Shown here: one piece after another, positions 46,431 to 59,119 of the stretch
How positions within the stretch are numbered: the first letter of the stretch is position 1
Layout of the letters: each line of letters starts with the position of its first letter
Origin: Melitaea cinxia
Taxonomy: Eukaryota > Arthropoda > Insecta > Lepidoptera > Nymphalidae
DNA: 64,000 bases
Direction: 5' to 3'
Assembly: GCF_905220565.1 (NCBI RefSeq)
Contig: NC_059419.1
Coordinates: forward strand, 620,001 to 684,000
Notes under the pieces: generated by a model
Databases searched by the model: none
What the model was told of the DNA's origin: nothing
What the model saw: the letters and a program-made list of their open reading frames with translations, nothing else
Made by a program: the position numbers and the translations under genes

Positions 46431-47390
46431 TAAGTAGCAGTAGTACGTTACAGGCGAATGACATGTTTTAATTCAATTTATTTTCAAAAATAAAACTCCT
46501 TAAGTATCCACTTTTACCAATTTCTTAAGAGGACTCTTTAATATTAATTAGCACTCAAGTTATATCAAACATTTAACACAAATAATTATTTCTCGTTCTG
46601 AAGAATTTCTTTAACAAGATTACTAATTAAATCTTCACTGACATCAATCAAGATATTTTTGTAATTAGCGAGTCCTATTTGCCCATTTCTAATTACCTAA
46701 GGACCTTTTTCACTTCTTACTGATAAGGTATATCATAGCTTATCAGTAACTTATATGGAGATTAACTACAACTGTTGGTTTCATAGATCGCGAATGAACA
46801 TTATGACAGATAAAGTCAGATGGCAAAAAAAAATTAAAAAATATATCAGAAACTTATTTTATACTTCAGATAACTATCTGAAAGTTTGTCGGTAACCAGT
46901 AAAATAGGCCCAAGTGATACTAAACTAAGTAATCACTAATTATTAAAAAATGCACAATCACCGCTTTTACGAATGGTATATGCTGCGAAATCGACATATT
47001 TAGGCGGTAGTTTTCTAAAAGATAAAAAATTAATCAATAACGTCAACACCGAGGCGATACCGTGACGACGAACCATTTCAGTAAAATAGACGCTGGCAGA
47101 GGACCAACTGATCTTAGACCCATCCGTTGCTGATTCATTGACGACCTCCGTAACGGGACCGGCAATAAAACGCCTGCGAGGAATCGCTTACACGTACAGT
47201 TTCGTTTATTTTCGAGAAAATAGAGAAACTTTGATTAATCACCGCTTTAGTAGATCAGACACTATATCTTTAACACGGTTATATAACATTTATGCGTGTA
47301 TATTATTATATTTTCTTGAGTGAAAAGTGCAAATTAATGTTACAATTTATTGTTGACCAATTAAATTCAAGCACAAAGTCAAAGTCAAAA
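46431..47390. other. no gene seen
   Basis: A/T-rich. A slightly GC-richer patch near 47040-47200 has no recognised frame. Confidence 0.5.
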
Positions 47391-47640
47391 TATGGAGCAG
47401 CCCGACTGGGGTAGTAGTACCTCGACCTTACAGAAGATCAGAGCAAAATAATACTGTTTTCAAGCAGTATTGTGTTCCTGTTGGTGACTAAGGTGACCAG
47501 AGCTCCTGGGGGTTTGGGAATGGGTCGGCAACGCGCTTGCGATGCTTCTGGTGTTGCAGGCGTCTATAAGCTACGGTAATCGCTTACCATCAGGTGAGCC
47601 GTACGCTTGTTTGCCGACCTAGTGACATAAAAAAAGGTTC
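47391..47640 (+). mobile_element. A-tailed retroposon family B
   Basis: TGGAGCAGCCCGACTGGGGT start region, the ACTGTTTTCAAGCAGT hairpin, GCGATGCTTCTGGTGTTGCA, GCCGACCTAGTGAC, then an A-rich tail. This copy shows the element's orientation most clearly. Confidence 0.8.
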
Positions 47641-47683
47641 AAAAATTGAATAGAAGATTAACTGCATGCACGTGATGTTCAAT

Positions 47684-47781
47684 GCTGTATTGGAGCAGCG
47701 TTGTGGATTAAGCTCCTTTTCCTACATGGGGAAAGAGGCCTATGTCCAGCAGTGGGATATCACAAGCTGAAGCAACAGCGT
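47684..47781 (+). mobile_element. SINE-A 3' end fragment
   Basis: TTGGAGCAGCGTTGTGGATT, CCTACATGGGGAAAGAGGCC and CAGTGGGATATCACAAGCTG. Confidence 0.75.
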
Positions 47782-48685
47782 TGATGTCTGCCTAACTTGC
47801 GTATCTTCGAATTCCAGTATACTTATATGTTTAATACATTATGCAGGTTTGTTGCCATCACACATTGCGTATTAGCGTCTGTCAGACATTTACGTAGCAG
47901 GTGTTATCTCGTCGGAGACACCCTTAGGATAAATGTCATTTCTAAGTCTTCTTATAAGCCTCTTTTTTCTTCGCTAAGTCTCAATTCGGTTGTATATAAG
48001 TCGGCTTTAAATACTTATTTGTTTTAAAGTGTTATTAGATACGAGAATATTCTCGCAAGCCAAAATCTAAAGGCTTTTGTTTTACTTTTTATCTTAAAAC
48101 CAATTTATGTCGAGGATTTTTGCCGTGAGCTAACTCGGTTTGTATTTTTTATTTTATTTTAAAACGCGGTCTCTTCCAATAGGTTTGGCTATAAAATTCG
48201 TAAAAAAAAACCTCGACATTATACCGAAGGAGGAATTTATATGGAAATTTATAGCACAAGAAGTTCCAGTTTGAAAACTCTTAAGGAATAGACTTTTAAA
48301 GAGTGGAAACTGAACCGTCTTAATCGGAGAAAAGAACTTGAGCGAATAAAGCAACGGAAATATTGTTAGTTTTAAAAGAGAATTCTTGAAAGGGAAAAGT
48401 AAGTGGTCTGCCGATAGATTAAAGTTAAAGAATTGTGAAAAGAATTAAATTATACAATGAAGGTTGAGAATACACCAGAATACAAGTAATTTTAATGTCC
48501 TCAAAACTTTTAATTTGATTCGAAAACGAAAGGTCTTGCATGTAAAACATGTGAACCAGTTTACACATTATGCGCTCATTTCAATCAGCGCCCGTAAGTC
48601 ATAGTGTGACCTTTTACTGGCTACAAGGTCGGTTACGCACTTGTAATTGTTCTGGATGTTAAAGTTGACGATAATAATAATAAAT
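47782..48685. other. no gene seen
   Basis: A 76-codon plus frame (47797-48027) is unrecognised and has no convincing splice or polyadenylation context. Confidence 0.45.
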
Positions 48686-48876
48686 TAATAAACGCTTCAC
48701 ACTCAACGGCCCACAGTAAGATTTTTTCCGGTCCGGAAACACAATACACAAGCACAACGCCCAGACCACGACAAACATCTATATGGCCGATACAAATGTC
48801 TGTCGTGAGCGGGTATTGAACCCGCAATCGCCACCGCAACCAGTGCTATGACCGCTGCGCCAACGCGTCGTCGATA
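48686..48876 (-). mobile_element. tRNA-derived SINE, family B variant
   Basis: The minus strand has CGACGCGTTGGCGCAGCGGT (A box), the B-box region GGGTTCAATACCCG, TCGGCCATATAGATGTTTGT and the GTGGGCCGTTGAGTGTGAAG end. The B box carries a change from GATC to AATA. Confidence 0.8.
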
Positions 48877-49498
48877 AGTTAAGGTAACTTGTTTTTTGAT
48901 ATAATACTCGCATAAAAAGTCTATAGGCTTTCTGGATACAATTGCTTTCAAACATTCAAACAAACAAACTCTTAGACTGAATTATATCACTACAGAGTTA
49001 TCCCACGTCTATAAGCATGTTAGAAGATTATAACATTTGCCGAACTTAACCGAATTACTGATTCAATTCTATATTTCGGATGAAGGATTCTGTCGAAGGC
49101 CTGGATTTGGTATTGTAATTAATTTTAATTTTGCCACCAACGTTTCGAAGGCGCGAGCGAGGGTCCTTCAATCCCTTTACGAATTACGGATGCGCACTTC
49201 AGTGGAAATCCTAAACTAACAACTGGACGATGAGAGTTCAACTTATCTATCAACAGTGTGTTCAAAGCGTCTTGGCGTTATTTCTATTTGTGACTCGTGT
49301 CATTTATATATTTAAAGTCACATCTAAAGAGACTAATTTATGAAAGGTAATTAAAGCTTAATTAAATTTACCAGACTATATATCATTATATATCATATAC
49401 TACATATCATTTCAATAAATAAAAATATAGCAACACGTAGAAAGCATTTTCGTACTTGTAGAATCGTAATTTCTGAAAATTAGTTTAGCGTTGTTAAC
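48877..49498. other. no gene seen
   Basis: A 60-codon plus frame at 49037-49219 crosses a GC-richer patch. Not recognised. Confidence 0.45.
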
Positions 49499-49838
49499 TA
49501 TGTGTGCTGTGTGGCTACGGCACTAAAGAATTTAGCCACCCCCTCTCTTCCCGTGGGTGTCGTAAGAGGCGACTAAGGGATAACAAGGTTCCACAACCAC
49601 CTTGGAACTTAAGAAGCCGACCGATGGCGGGATAACCATCCAACTGCTGGCTTTGAAATACACAGGCCGAAGACGGGCAGCAGCGTCTTCGGTGCGACAA
49701 AGCCAGTACTGCGGTCACCAACCCGCTTGCCCAGCGTGGTGACTATGGGCAAAACACATGAGTTCACGTTATTTTTGGCGTAAACTTGTGGAGGCCTATG
49801 TCCAGCAGTGGACTGTATAGGCTGGAATGATGATGATG
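49499..49838 (+). mobile_element. RTE-like LINE 3' region with tail
   Basis: The longest copy of this region: CACCCCCTCTCTTCCCGTGG, GATGGCGGGATAACCATCCA, GGCCGAAGACGGGCAGCAGC, CACGCTGGGC-type sequence, GAGGCCTATGTCCAGCAGTG, then an ATGATGATG tail. It is non-coding apart from degraded C-terminal codons. Confidence 0.85.
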
Positions 49839-51231
49839 TTAACTATGTAGTAAATAGGGGATGGCTTGCAAATTAAACTAAAAAGTAGCGTTTACATATT
49901 TTTCCTTTTTCTATTTAGACTAAATCATACAAAGTAATTAAATTAGAAGGATTTCGGCACAATTGCATAAAACTTACAATCGTGTAATGTTTTGTTACAG
50001 TTAGACCTTAAACTAGACACAATTAGAAAGTTTTGACATATTTTAATTAGTTTATTAGACATACACCTAGAGGCCTATATATTTACAACCAAATGTAATA
50101 AATTTAAAAAAAAAATTGGTAAACATACGAATTAGATGTAAAAAGAAAAATTTATATTCGCAGGGCATTCCGATGCGAACGAAGGCAATCAAAGTTGCCA
50201 AATGAAAAAGTTTGACACAAGCGATCCCTTCCATGGTTTGTTTGCTTCTAATTTGGTCTCGTTTGCGTTTCTTTTTATTTTTTCTATTGGATTTCCATTC
50301 ATTCAACTAGTCTTTGTGAGGGTAATTTATCGTTGAACACTTTTCGAACGCGAATCGTATTGAGAAAAGAAGGTCCCAAGTTTGGCGACAAACAAGATTA
50401 ATGGTTGAAATGCCGACTGCATACAAACAAAATAAAATCCGTCGTTATAACACTCAAAATTTATCGCGAAGAATGCTTAACTTGACTTATGAATTTTCTA
50501 TTGAAATTGGTAGTGTAACATTATAACTCGTTTCAGGGATAGTTGCCAAAATTGCTGGAATTCGCCTTGATATTTGCCATGAATACCAAGCAAAAAGGAT
50601 TACACACACGTATCACAGAAATCTTGTCGAGAAACAGGATGCCATAAATTTACCAGTACGCTATCTGAGGTCAAACGGTTGAGCTGGCGTATGTCCATAT
50701 TCGTGATCTTGGACAATAGATGGCATAACACAAAAAGTTTGAAGAGAGACCATATTGTCGTAAAATATTACAGACCTCTCTAAAACGGACATTTCTACAT
50801 AAAAAAGCACTTAGAACGTAAAATACTAAGAAACACGACCCACAAGGAAATTAAATAAACTACACGAAGACAACAATTATATTCTGATGTTACTTAAAAG
50901 TTAAACTAAGAGCATTATTTATTTTAAAAACACAATTTAAAAATTCAAATATCGACTTAGTAAAACTACCCTCAGAACTAGTTTATTCAATTACAAGTAA
51001 AAAGATTAAGATCATTCAACATTGAATTTGGTTTATTTGATCGATATTGACATCAAATAGAAAAGTCCATTACCATTTGCTACATACTGTTCGTAGGGTA
51101 GAATAAAATGGGGTATAAGAAGCTAGACCCTACAAGATTCAATTGACCTCTATTATACCTTATAATAAAAGTCTACATTGAGCTAAAAGAAATCCAATCA
51201 CCTACCTAGATTCGTATCTACATATATTATA
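49839..51231. other. no gene seen
   Basis: A/T-rich unique sequence. The 79-codon minus frame at 50067-50306 is Lys/Phe-rich and not credible. Confidence 0.5.
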
Positions 51232-51545
51232 CATGACTAGCTTTCCGTCTGCGTCTTCGTCTGCAAGGATTACAAAAATTTGATTATTCTGATCTGATCA
51301 CAGATGAGTTCACGGCATTTTTGGCGCGAACTTGTGGATGCCTATGGCCAGCAGTGGACTGCAATAGACTGAAATGATGATGATGATGAATGATGATTCT
51401 TATCTGGTTAATTTTTACAATGTAGCCTATGTCTTTCCGTGATAACATAGCCTTCTATTGGTAAAATAACTTTTAAAATCAGTCGAGTAGTGTTTTTCAA
51501 TACAAACACTCAATCAAATCTTTACTCTTTATAATATTAATAAAG
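51232..51545 (+). mobile_element. dispersed repeat interrupted by a LINE tail
   Basis: CTAGCTTTCCGTCTGCG at 51238 and, after the LINE tail, TAGCCTATGTCTTTCCGTGA, AAATCAGTCGAGTAGTGTTT and CTTTATAATATTAATAAAGA are in the order of a familiar lepidopteran element. The RTE-like tail (51295-51397) has inserted in the middle. Confidence 0.6.
51295..51397 (+). mobile_element. RTE-like LINE 3' tail, nested
   Basis: ATGAGTTCACGGCATTTTTG, GCCTATGGCCAGCAGTGGAC and an ATGATGATGATG tail. 5'-truncated. Confidence 0.8.
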
Positions 51546-52784
51546 ATAGTATAGACAACACGTGTAAAGACAGATTTCCTTAAAAGGTAACGATAATTAA
51601 TTATTGTGTTTTAAACATTCAACGCCAGCGTCGCGTCGCAATTAGTTGCTCGCCCGTATATATTCTTAATTACCTCCTTGTATAAATTGTGGGGTAGCAA
51701 AAAGAAAACAAATAAAACGGTCAAGAGCTATTTAATCAGTTAATTAGAAAATTTTAAATAGCTTCTGCGTCTGGAAATCTAAATTAAGCCTTTAGTCTAA
51801 AAATGTCACAGACGAAGACATAGCTCTATCTTGTTCTTTTCCTTACAACAGATGGTATTGCTATCTCGCTTGGACTCGCACTTGAGATTTAAATGATTAA
51901 AACAGTCATGTATACATGGTCAAGATAAATATTTAACAGCTACAATAAACTTCACTTCAATAGAAAGATCCAACAAATAACTGTCATGCCCATAAAAAGG
52001 CTTTTGTAGGTCAGCCAGTGACTGTCATGTCAGATTTCTCGTGATGACAAAGTTTATGACACTCAGAAACGAATCAGATAGAACTTAGTAAGATTAAGAT
52101 CTTGGCTTTGTCCAACTTCATTCAGAAAACATCAAGTACATTTCCAACTTTTAATTATGAGGAAGAATATTTATTATACGTCAAATATTTGTGATTTTTA
52201 TATAGTTTTCTTGATGATCTGTCCCTATCTAGATATTAGTGGATAATTCCTATTTTAATATATACTATATTCCGTCTTCTATTTAAATACTATACGATTA
52301 TGTTTTTTATACATATATACAATTACTTTCACAGTTCTTGTTTATTTTTTTATATAACTTTTTGGAAATTTTAGATAAAATTTTTTGTTTTTTACTTTTT
52401 TTGATTATATTGATTTCTTTTATGTTTTTTCTGTATATATTTACTCATTATTTTATTATTATTTCTATTTAACTGTAATTTATGTTTTTGTGTAAAAACT
52501 GTCTGCGACTTGTGTGATGTCCCGAATAAACTTGTTTCTTAGAATATCCAGCCCATACCAGATATTAGAAACAAAACAAAATTAATTATTAGGTATAGGA
52601 AACTAAAAAAAAAAAAAAATATGACATTAGATTTATTTTTAGATCACTATTTAAACGTGGTCTTATTGATAGAATTTAGATTGAAGCAACCAATCAACCG
52701 TACCTATATACAAGATTTTTTTTCTTTTTTAAATACCACAGCCTTACCGCTACGGTGACAATGTCATTGTTATTTTACATATAT
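51546..52784. other. no gene; T-rich tract
   Basis: 52300-52500 is dominated by T. A GAATAAACTTG near 52525 could be a polyadenylation signal on the plus strand, but no coding frame precedes it. Confidence 0.45.
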
Positions 52785-52902
52785 TTCATCATATCAGCCT
52801 AATTCAATCCACTGCTGGACATAGGCCTCCACAAGTTCGCGCCAAAAATGGCGTGAACTCATGTGTTTTGCCCATAGTCACCACGCTGGGCAGGCGGGTT
52901 GG
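52785..52902 (-). mobile_element. RTE-like LINE 3' tail
   Basis: The plus strand reads CATCATATCAGCC, then CACTGCTGGACATAGGCCTC, GCGCCAAAAATGGCGTGAAC and CACCACGCTGGGCAGGCGGG. Confidence 0.85.
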
Positions 52903-53242
52903 TACATATATTTAATAAAGTTAAATTATAACACCTTAAGACACTATTGATAAAACTTCATCGACCAATTAATATAATTTCTTGGTAATAAGTAGATAAA
53001 TAAAAGTTTAATTCACACTTGTAAAGGTTGAAAGTAAATTGCTTTAAGCTTTCCAAATCATATTATACGTTGGTTTACACTGCACCTAATCGGCTTAATG
53101 AAATTAAGCGAACAAGGAGCTATGTTGTTTGAATTGTTTTGTATCGGCTTTATTCGGAATTATTCTAGGAAATAACAACCGCGATGCACTTTTACATTTA
53201 AAGTAGGTTAACTTTTTATAAACACAATAAATAATAATCTTA
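52903..53242. other. no gene seen
   Basis: A/T-rich unique sequence. Confidence 0.5.
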
Positions 53243-53290
53243 TTTAATATATATGTATACACAGTCGTCTGTTATGAGGTAACTTAAAGG
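53243..53290 (-). mobile_element. SINE-C fragment
   Basis: ATACACAGTCGTCTGTTATG then AGGTAACTTAA matches the SINE-C 3' part. Confidence 0.4.
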
Positions 53291-53299
53291 TCCAGCTGC

Positions 53300-53637
53300 T
53301 TCAGCCTGTAATATCCCACTACTAGGCATAGGCCTCTTTCCCCATGTAGAAGAAGGATCGGAGCTTAATCCAACAGGCTGCTCCAATGCGGGTTGGCGGA
53401 TATATTCCCTACTAAGAGTGCCAATCGCTATCAGGTGTACATGATAACAACCGGGACCGACGGCTTAACGTGCTCTCCGAGGCTCGGTGGGGAGACCCAC
53501 AAGGACTGCACAAACACCCAGACCACGGCAAACACCTGTATGGCCAATACAAATGTTTGTCATGTGTGGGGATCGAACCTGCAACCGCCAGCGCAACAGG
53601 TACAATCCATGGCTGTGACCGTTTCGCCGACGCGGCG
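53300..53637 (-). mobile_element. SINE-A, full-length copy
   Basis: All blocks are present on the minus strand, from the GTCGGCGAAACGGTCACAG head through the B box (GGTTCGATCCC) to the GTGGGATATTACAGGCTGA end. The head abuts a plus-strand LINE tail at 53638. Confidence 0.9.
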
Positions 53638-53690
53638 ACAAGCAGTGGACTGAATTAGGCTGAAGTGATGATGATGAAGTGATTACATAT
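53638..53690 (+). mobile_element. RTE-like LINE tail fragment
   Basis: AGCAGTGGACTGAATTAGGC then TGAAGTGATGATGATGAA. It begins exactly at the SINE-A head. Confidence 0.75.
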
Positions 53691-54637
53691 TATGAGGACA
53701 TTTATTATTAATATTATTTGAAAATTTATAAATAAAATATCACTAACAATATTTCAACAATTTGACGTCAACTCAAAGTATCATAAACTTCGACAACAAA
53801 AAAACTTTTAATTAAATACAAAATTTTTGTCACCCTAAGTATTTATATTACAAGAGTCGAGACGAATTCGGAAGAATTCGGCAAAATTCAGCGAAATCTT
53901 AATAAACGTACACACGGAAATAATTTCACCTTTTCATGTACTTGACCCAAAAATTTTATCCTCAAAATTAAAAGTTCAGGATTAGATAACTTTTCAAGCG
54001 CTCCATTAAAAAAAAAAAAGGTAAAAGTCGACATTTTCTTACAAGCTCGACGTGCGTCCTGTTACCAAGTGATAGTCAAGAGTTACGGACAACGGAGCAA
54101 ATCAGCGGTAACACAGAGAAGTAGGTCACATCACCCACGCCACAGTGAATCAATACGTGCTGGAAAATTAATCCTGCACAAGTTTTTCTATTACCTGTAA
54201 CGGCTTAAAGCGGATTCTTTTGTTAAGCCTAATCGCTTTAGTTTCATTGTTTTGTAAACACAATAGATTAGTTTGAATGGAAAATATAAATAATAACAGA
54301 ATATATTTTAGACATGTCGAAGTCCAAACAAAAGGCTAAACTAAATAAAAGCTTTAAAATTATATTGATATGGAAATAGATTTTTTTTTCTAAATCCAAA
54401 TCACATAATAAAATTTCATATAATAACATTTATCGCCCATCACGAATAGGTATATAAAGAACTGGCAATGTGAGTACGACAAAAAAAAAAAAAAAAACAG
54501 ATTAGACAAACCAACAATATTTAAAAAGCTTTACTCAAAACTTTGTGTCTTAAATCTAATATAGTAATACTTTGCATATTTGTATCGAAAGCAATAAACG
54601 AGATCTGTAACCCGTTTATTAGTATACGACTATACGG
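53691..54637. other. no gene seen
   Basis: A/T-rich with several A runs. Confidence 0.5.
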
Positions 54638-54755
54638 TGATTATGGGCAAAACACATGAGTTCACGCCATTTTTGGCGCGAACTTGTGAAGACTATGTCC
54701 AGCAGCGGACTGTGATAGGTAGGGAGGAAATGATGATGATGATGAATGACGATAA
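54638..54755 (+). mobile_element. RTE-like LINE 3' tail
   Basis: GGGCAAAACACATGAGTTCA, CGCCATTTTTGGCGCGAACT, GTCCAGCAGCGGACTGTGAT and an ATGATGATGATGATG tail. Confidence 0.85.
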
Positions 54756-55224
54756 GCCGTTTAAAATAACATTTTATAAATCAAAGCCATAAAATTGTAC
54801 ATACATACATACATTTTCATTGCATATATTTTATGCAACCATATTATATTACGCATCCGTCTGTTTACAATCCATTTCATAAAGCTGTAAAATTCTTAAA
54901 GCCCCTAATTAAGAGAGCAAAAACGTGATTAGGCCGGGTTATTGTTACACCTTTTTTTGCGAGAGACCAAAGCGAAGCTGTAACAGCAGCGAGAAGATAA
55001 TAGACGCAGCGTTATACCACTTTATAATTAAACGATGGTCATATTACAAAGTAACAATTTTAATTATGGATATAATGTGCTGTTTATAATTCTTTCACTG
55101 TCTTGCACCTCGCACTTGCGGGGTACTCAGAATATATACCTCCGAAAAGAGCGAGCCCACTTGATGACATCTACTCTCCGACCTACGCTTCCACAAACAC
55201 CATCAGTTTCCACAACTTTAGTCT
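54756..55224. other. no gene seen
   Basis: The 68-codon frame at 55035-55241 runs into the LINE fragment and is not credible. Confidence 0.5.
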
Positions 55225-55395
55225 CTCACAACGTGCAATAGAACGGGCTATGCTTGGGGTCTCTTTCAAAGATTAGTTACGTAATGAAACTATCGACAAG
55301 AGAACAAAAGTAACCAACATAGGCCCCAAAATTAGCATATTGAAGTGGCAGTGGGCTGGTCACCTGTGCCGCAGGACCGATGGCCGCTGGAGCTA
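55225..55395 (+). pseudogene. RTE-like LINE reverse transcriptase C-terminal fragment
   Basis: The frame reads SQRAIERAMLGVSFKD, a stop, then LRNETIDKRTKVTNI and ISILKWQWAGHL.RRTDGRW. It overlaps the fragment at 20963-21652 and holds the KWQWAGH segment missing there. It has an in-frame stop and is truncated at both ends, so it is dead. It ends where unrelated sequence begins. Confidence 0.8.
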
Positions 55396-55945
55396 ATATT
55401 TCCGGAATTTGAAATTGCAAAATAAAATCCATGTCACACCCTGCGATTAACAGATCACATATGTCACATATGACAGGGTCACAAACGAGGGGAAATCATA
55501 AAAATTGTATCCGAAATTTATAAACAGGACCAAATTCTAGTTTTTTTTTTATATATTTCATTTAAAATAAACTTATTATGGTCGCTTTTTAGACAGATTA
55601 TATCTATAATCCATACAGGATGATCAGTCTGAACTCAATTTTTTTAAAATGTAATTAACCCTTTGCATTAGTAAATTTTTGTAATTGATACCATTTGTTT
55701 AAAATGTTTATTTTAAATGAAGCTATTATTATTATTATTTTTAATTTTTTTTAATGGTCGCCTGAGGCTAAGGGCTCGAACCATTGCTGCTATTACATTA
55801 TCTGTCCTACACCCATGTCTGTATGCATTTAACATTCACAAACAAATTAACAGTTTCTATTATATTTTATGTTACATCTGTTTGTATGTGTGTATGGTTT
55901 AAATCCACATACACAGTTACAGTTACTTTTACACTATACAACCAA
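55396..55945. other. no gene seen
   Basis: A/T-rich. A short CATATGTCACATATG palindrome lies near 55457-55471. Confidence 0.45.
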
Positions 55946-56054
55946 TCGACTCCTAACTGCGTCCCTGCAATGGTTCCGTAGGTGTATTAGATCACGTTCT
56001 GCACCAAAAAAAATCCTGCCCATTTCCAAATTTTAACGTAATTAGGAGTCGAAC
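55946..56054. mobile_element. possible very short MITE
   Basis: ATCGACTCCTAA near 55946 and TTAGGAGTCGAA ending near 56053 are inverted. About 109 bp, no coding content. The target duplication is unclear. Confidence 0.35.
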
Positions 56055-57837
56055 ATCCAATATTACCCTATAACTTTGTCTGTGTGTATAGCACGCACAC
56101 ATTCACCCGTCACAACAAATACCGTAACCAAATAGCACAATATTCGCACAAAACGCATTTGTTTAGTTCCATCACGAACTGAACGTTAAATTCAAATGAA
56201 TATCGTATCCGAAATTCAAATTGGATCGTTTGAAATAAGCAGCTATTTATTTTCACTAACATTTCAATAAACAATTATCGGTTTTCGTTTTAATATGAAC
56301 GGAGTTTTATCTATATTGACTTTTACACGTAATTTTGCCTACATTTAAACTGTTCTTAATTTTTTTTCCCTTGGAAATAACAAATTTTTCTTCTTCTTAA
56401 TAGTCTTTTAAATAAAAATATCAATTTCTTTTTCCCGTCTATTAGCATTACGTCAGCATTGCCATTTTATATTATTTTAACAATTGACAATCTCTTAAAG
56501 AAGCTAGGGTCCCAAATTTAATTATTATAACCAAAATTAATGATTTTTATAAATATACTCAAAACAAGAAATTTCGTATCAATCTCCTATCAGTAATTAT
56601 AAAAGACTCATTGTTAAATTTCATACTTAAATTACATTTTGAAACAATTTCCAATATGGCTGCGAGCCAACAAGGACTGGCGTAGGCAAGTTTTATTCTA
56701 TACAGATGTCTGAACAGTCAGCATTAAGAAATAGTACTGCAAAAATATCTCCAATAAATTGGACGGGGTCAATGACTCATGGATCTCATTTTTCTTCTCA
56801 TATTTCATAAAGTACATACACATACTATTGTCTTTATATTTGGTAAGCCTATTGTAATATAAATAAAATTATAAATTAAAATTCATTTATTTCGAACTCA
56901 TAAGACTCATTGTAACGAACGTTTTAAATTCTGATAAATATATATTAGTAGCACCTTGATTGTAATTAATCATTAGATCAGATCATAGAGACAAAATAAA
57001 AATAGAAAACTCAATAAAACAAGCGACACTAAAATGATACGAACAAAATAACATCTAAAGAAAACTTACATGACAACATTAAGAAAAAAAGAAAAAACAG
57101 AACATCTAAAAGTTGTACATTAATTTCTTTAACTACCCAAAACAAATAACGTTTACACAAACCGTAAATAACCACAAATTAAGGTTTTTTACCAGCAAAA
57201 ACAAACTAAACCCACTTATACAAATTTACAACTAAAAAACTTATTGTATGTTATAAACACTCAACCAGACCAAACTATTCATAACTAATTGTCTAATTCA
57301 TTCAAAAAAAAAAAAAAAAAACGCAAAATCCACGGAATCGTCATTCAACGTCAAGCCTGCGGACATACGAACAAAAACACTCTGAGCCCTACACGTGCCA
57401 CCTGAAAAGTGAGCAAAAAATAAGGGTACACTCCCTGCGTTCCATATCCCACGCTCCTTGTAAAAAAAATTGCATAAACAGCCTATCGTCCTTTCACGTG
57501 ATATGTTATTTCAATTCATATTTCGTTGTTTTACTTGAAATGGGTTAAGTTTTTCAAGTGTTTCCTTGGATAGCTTAAGTGTCAAGATTAATTTTAACAA
57601 GAAATTTCATGTATGAAGTGTCCAATTAATCTAGTTGTATTGTGTGGGTTACAGAGCTTATGATTTTGTTTTTACTTTGAGCAGCATAAGGTCGTACTAT
57701 CCAAAATTTAAAAAAAAAATACGATATGGCTGAAAAAGGCTGGGCATGTGATTTAAAATCCATTCAGAAAGATTAGCTCTAACACTTTGTTTAATTTAAT
57801 GAACCTACCCTCATTTTGATACATTACATTTAGGGAA
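56055..57837. other. no gene seen
   Basis: A/T-rich with A runs (for example 57306-57321). No recognised frame or family. Confidence 0.5.
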
Positions 57838-57985
57838 AAAAATAGTGAAAAAATTGCCATCCTCGTTAAATGAGCTATCCAAAACAAAAAGAATATTTCA
57901 ATTTGAATACTTAATTAGTTTCAGAAATTAGCGCGTTTAAATACACAAACAAACGTTTTAGCTTTATAATATTAGTATAAATATA
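57838..57985 (+). mobile_element. dispersed repeat family F fragment
   Basis: CCTCGTTAAATGAGCTATCC, ATTTCAATTTGAATACTTAA and ATTAGCGCGTTTAAATACAC, ending TTTATAATATTAGTATAAAT. Confidence 0.65.
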
Positions 57986-58561
57986 TTTATTTTAAGTGTA
58001 ATCGACGCCATCATGTAAATTGTCTTTTTAATAGAGCCACACAAACAAAGAGGGCGCTATGCGTCAAACGCTAGCCAATAAATCCAAAAAAATGGCGATC
58101 GTAATTGACATAAAAATTAGGAAACTGTGTTAATTTAAAAAAAAATCTATAGATATATAAAGTATTTACCATTATATAAAACAAATAGTCATTAAAACTA
58201 AAACGGCACATAATCTCAGTATGATAAAAGGCTTGGACTACAACAGGATGTCACTTGGGCGATTTGTAAGAACAATAAGTGCAGTAATTACGTGTCTCCT
58301 ACACACAGTACTAATCGACAATTACACACCTATATTTAACGAGAAAGGCGATAAGATAGTAATGTATGTCAAATAAAACGATTAGCAGATTATTATATAA
58401 CGTTCCCGTCCAATATCATAAATCAAATCAAAATATTCACTCATTTCAAGCAGAGTCCAAAAAGGTCATTGAAATTGACGTTTTACAATGTAATTTTAAC
58501 TACTGAATTTATTATAGTTACCTTGGTTAATTTTAAGTAATAATGTAAAACAACTTGATAT
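57986..58561. other. no gene seen
   Basis: A/T-rich unique sequence. Confidence 0.5.
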
Positions 58562-58670
58562 AACCTATAACCTTCCTCGCCAAATGGACTATCTAATACA
58601 AAAAGAATTTTTCAATTCGAACCAATAGTTCCTTGAGATTAGCGCGTTCGAAAAAACAAATTCTTCATTC
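58562..58670 (+). mobile_element. dispersed repeat family F fragment
   Basis: CCTCGCCAAATGGACTATCT, TTCGAACCAATAGTTCCTTG and AGATTAGCGCGTTCGAA. Confidence 0.65.
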
Positions 58671-58814
58671 TTGGCCTAGATACGGATCGCCAGCAGTTAT
58701 ACATAGGTACATACAAACTAGAACTGGTCATGTAACTATTCAAACTATGTACTATAAATTAAATCACCATCCTTTATTGAGATTGAATAGTAACAAATAA
58801 TTGGGTTACACTAA

Positions 58815-59039
58815 GGGCCCGGCCCATGTCCACGGCACGGCGCCGTGCCGCAGCACGGTGCGCACTTGGTGCGCCGCGCGCAACTTGACAGTTGACATTT
58901 CGCAGTTTCTGTGCTCGGGAGTGCTTGTCTGGATATGGATCGCAAAAAAGTTATTCTACTGTTGCTACTAAGATGACGAATGAATGCGGCGTGCCAAGTC
59001 ACGGTGCCGACGCCGTGGCGTGGACATGGGGCCGGGCCC
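58815..59039. mobile_element. PIF/Harbinger-type MITE, 225 bp
   Basis: The ends are GC-rich inverted repeats of about 26 bp (GGGCCCGGCCCATGTCCACG against GGGCCCGGCCCCATGTCCAC, one base inserted). TAA flanks both sides (58812-58814 and 59040-59042), the target duplication of this superfamily. The interior holds ATGGATCGCAAAAAAG (ATG at 58935) with a 13-codon frame starting MDRKKVILLLLLR, which looks like the start of a parental reading frame left after internal deletion. It needs a transposase from elsewhere. Confidence 0.85.
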
Positions 59040-59119
59040 TAACTAAAAAAAACAAAAGTGAACAGTGAATTTAGTTAAATTTTGTGCGCTATCTTCATTT
59101 GGGTACAGGAAATATATTT

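Noticed and set aside
58935..58976. Small peptide gene in the Harbinger MITE
   Set aside because: Thirteen codons left from a deleted parental frame; no support for its own function.
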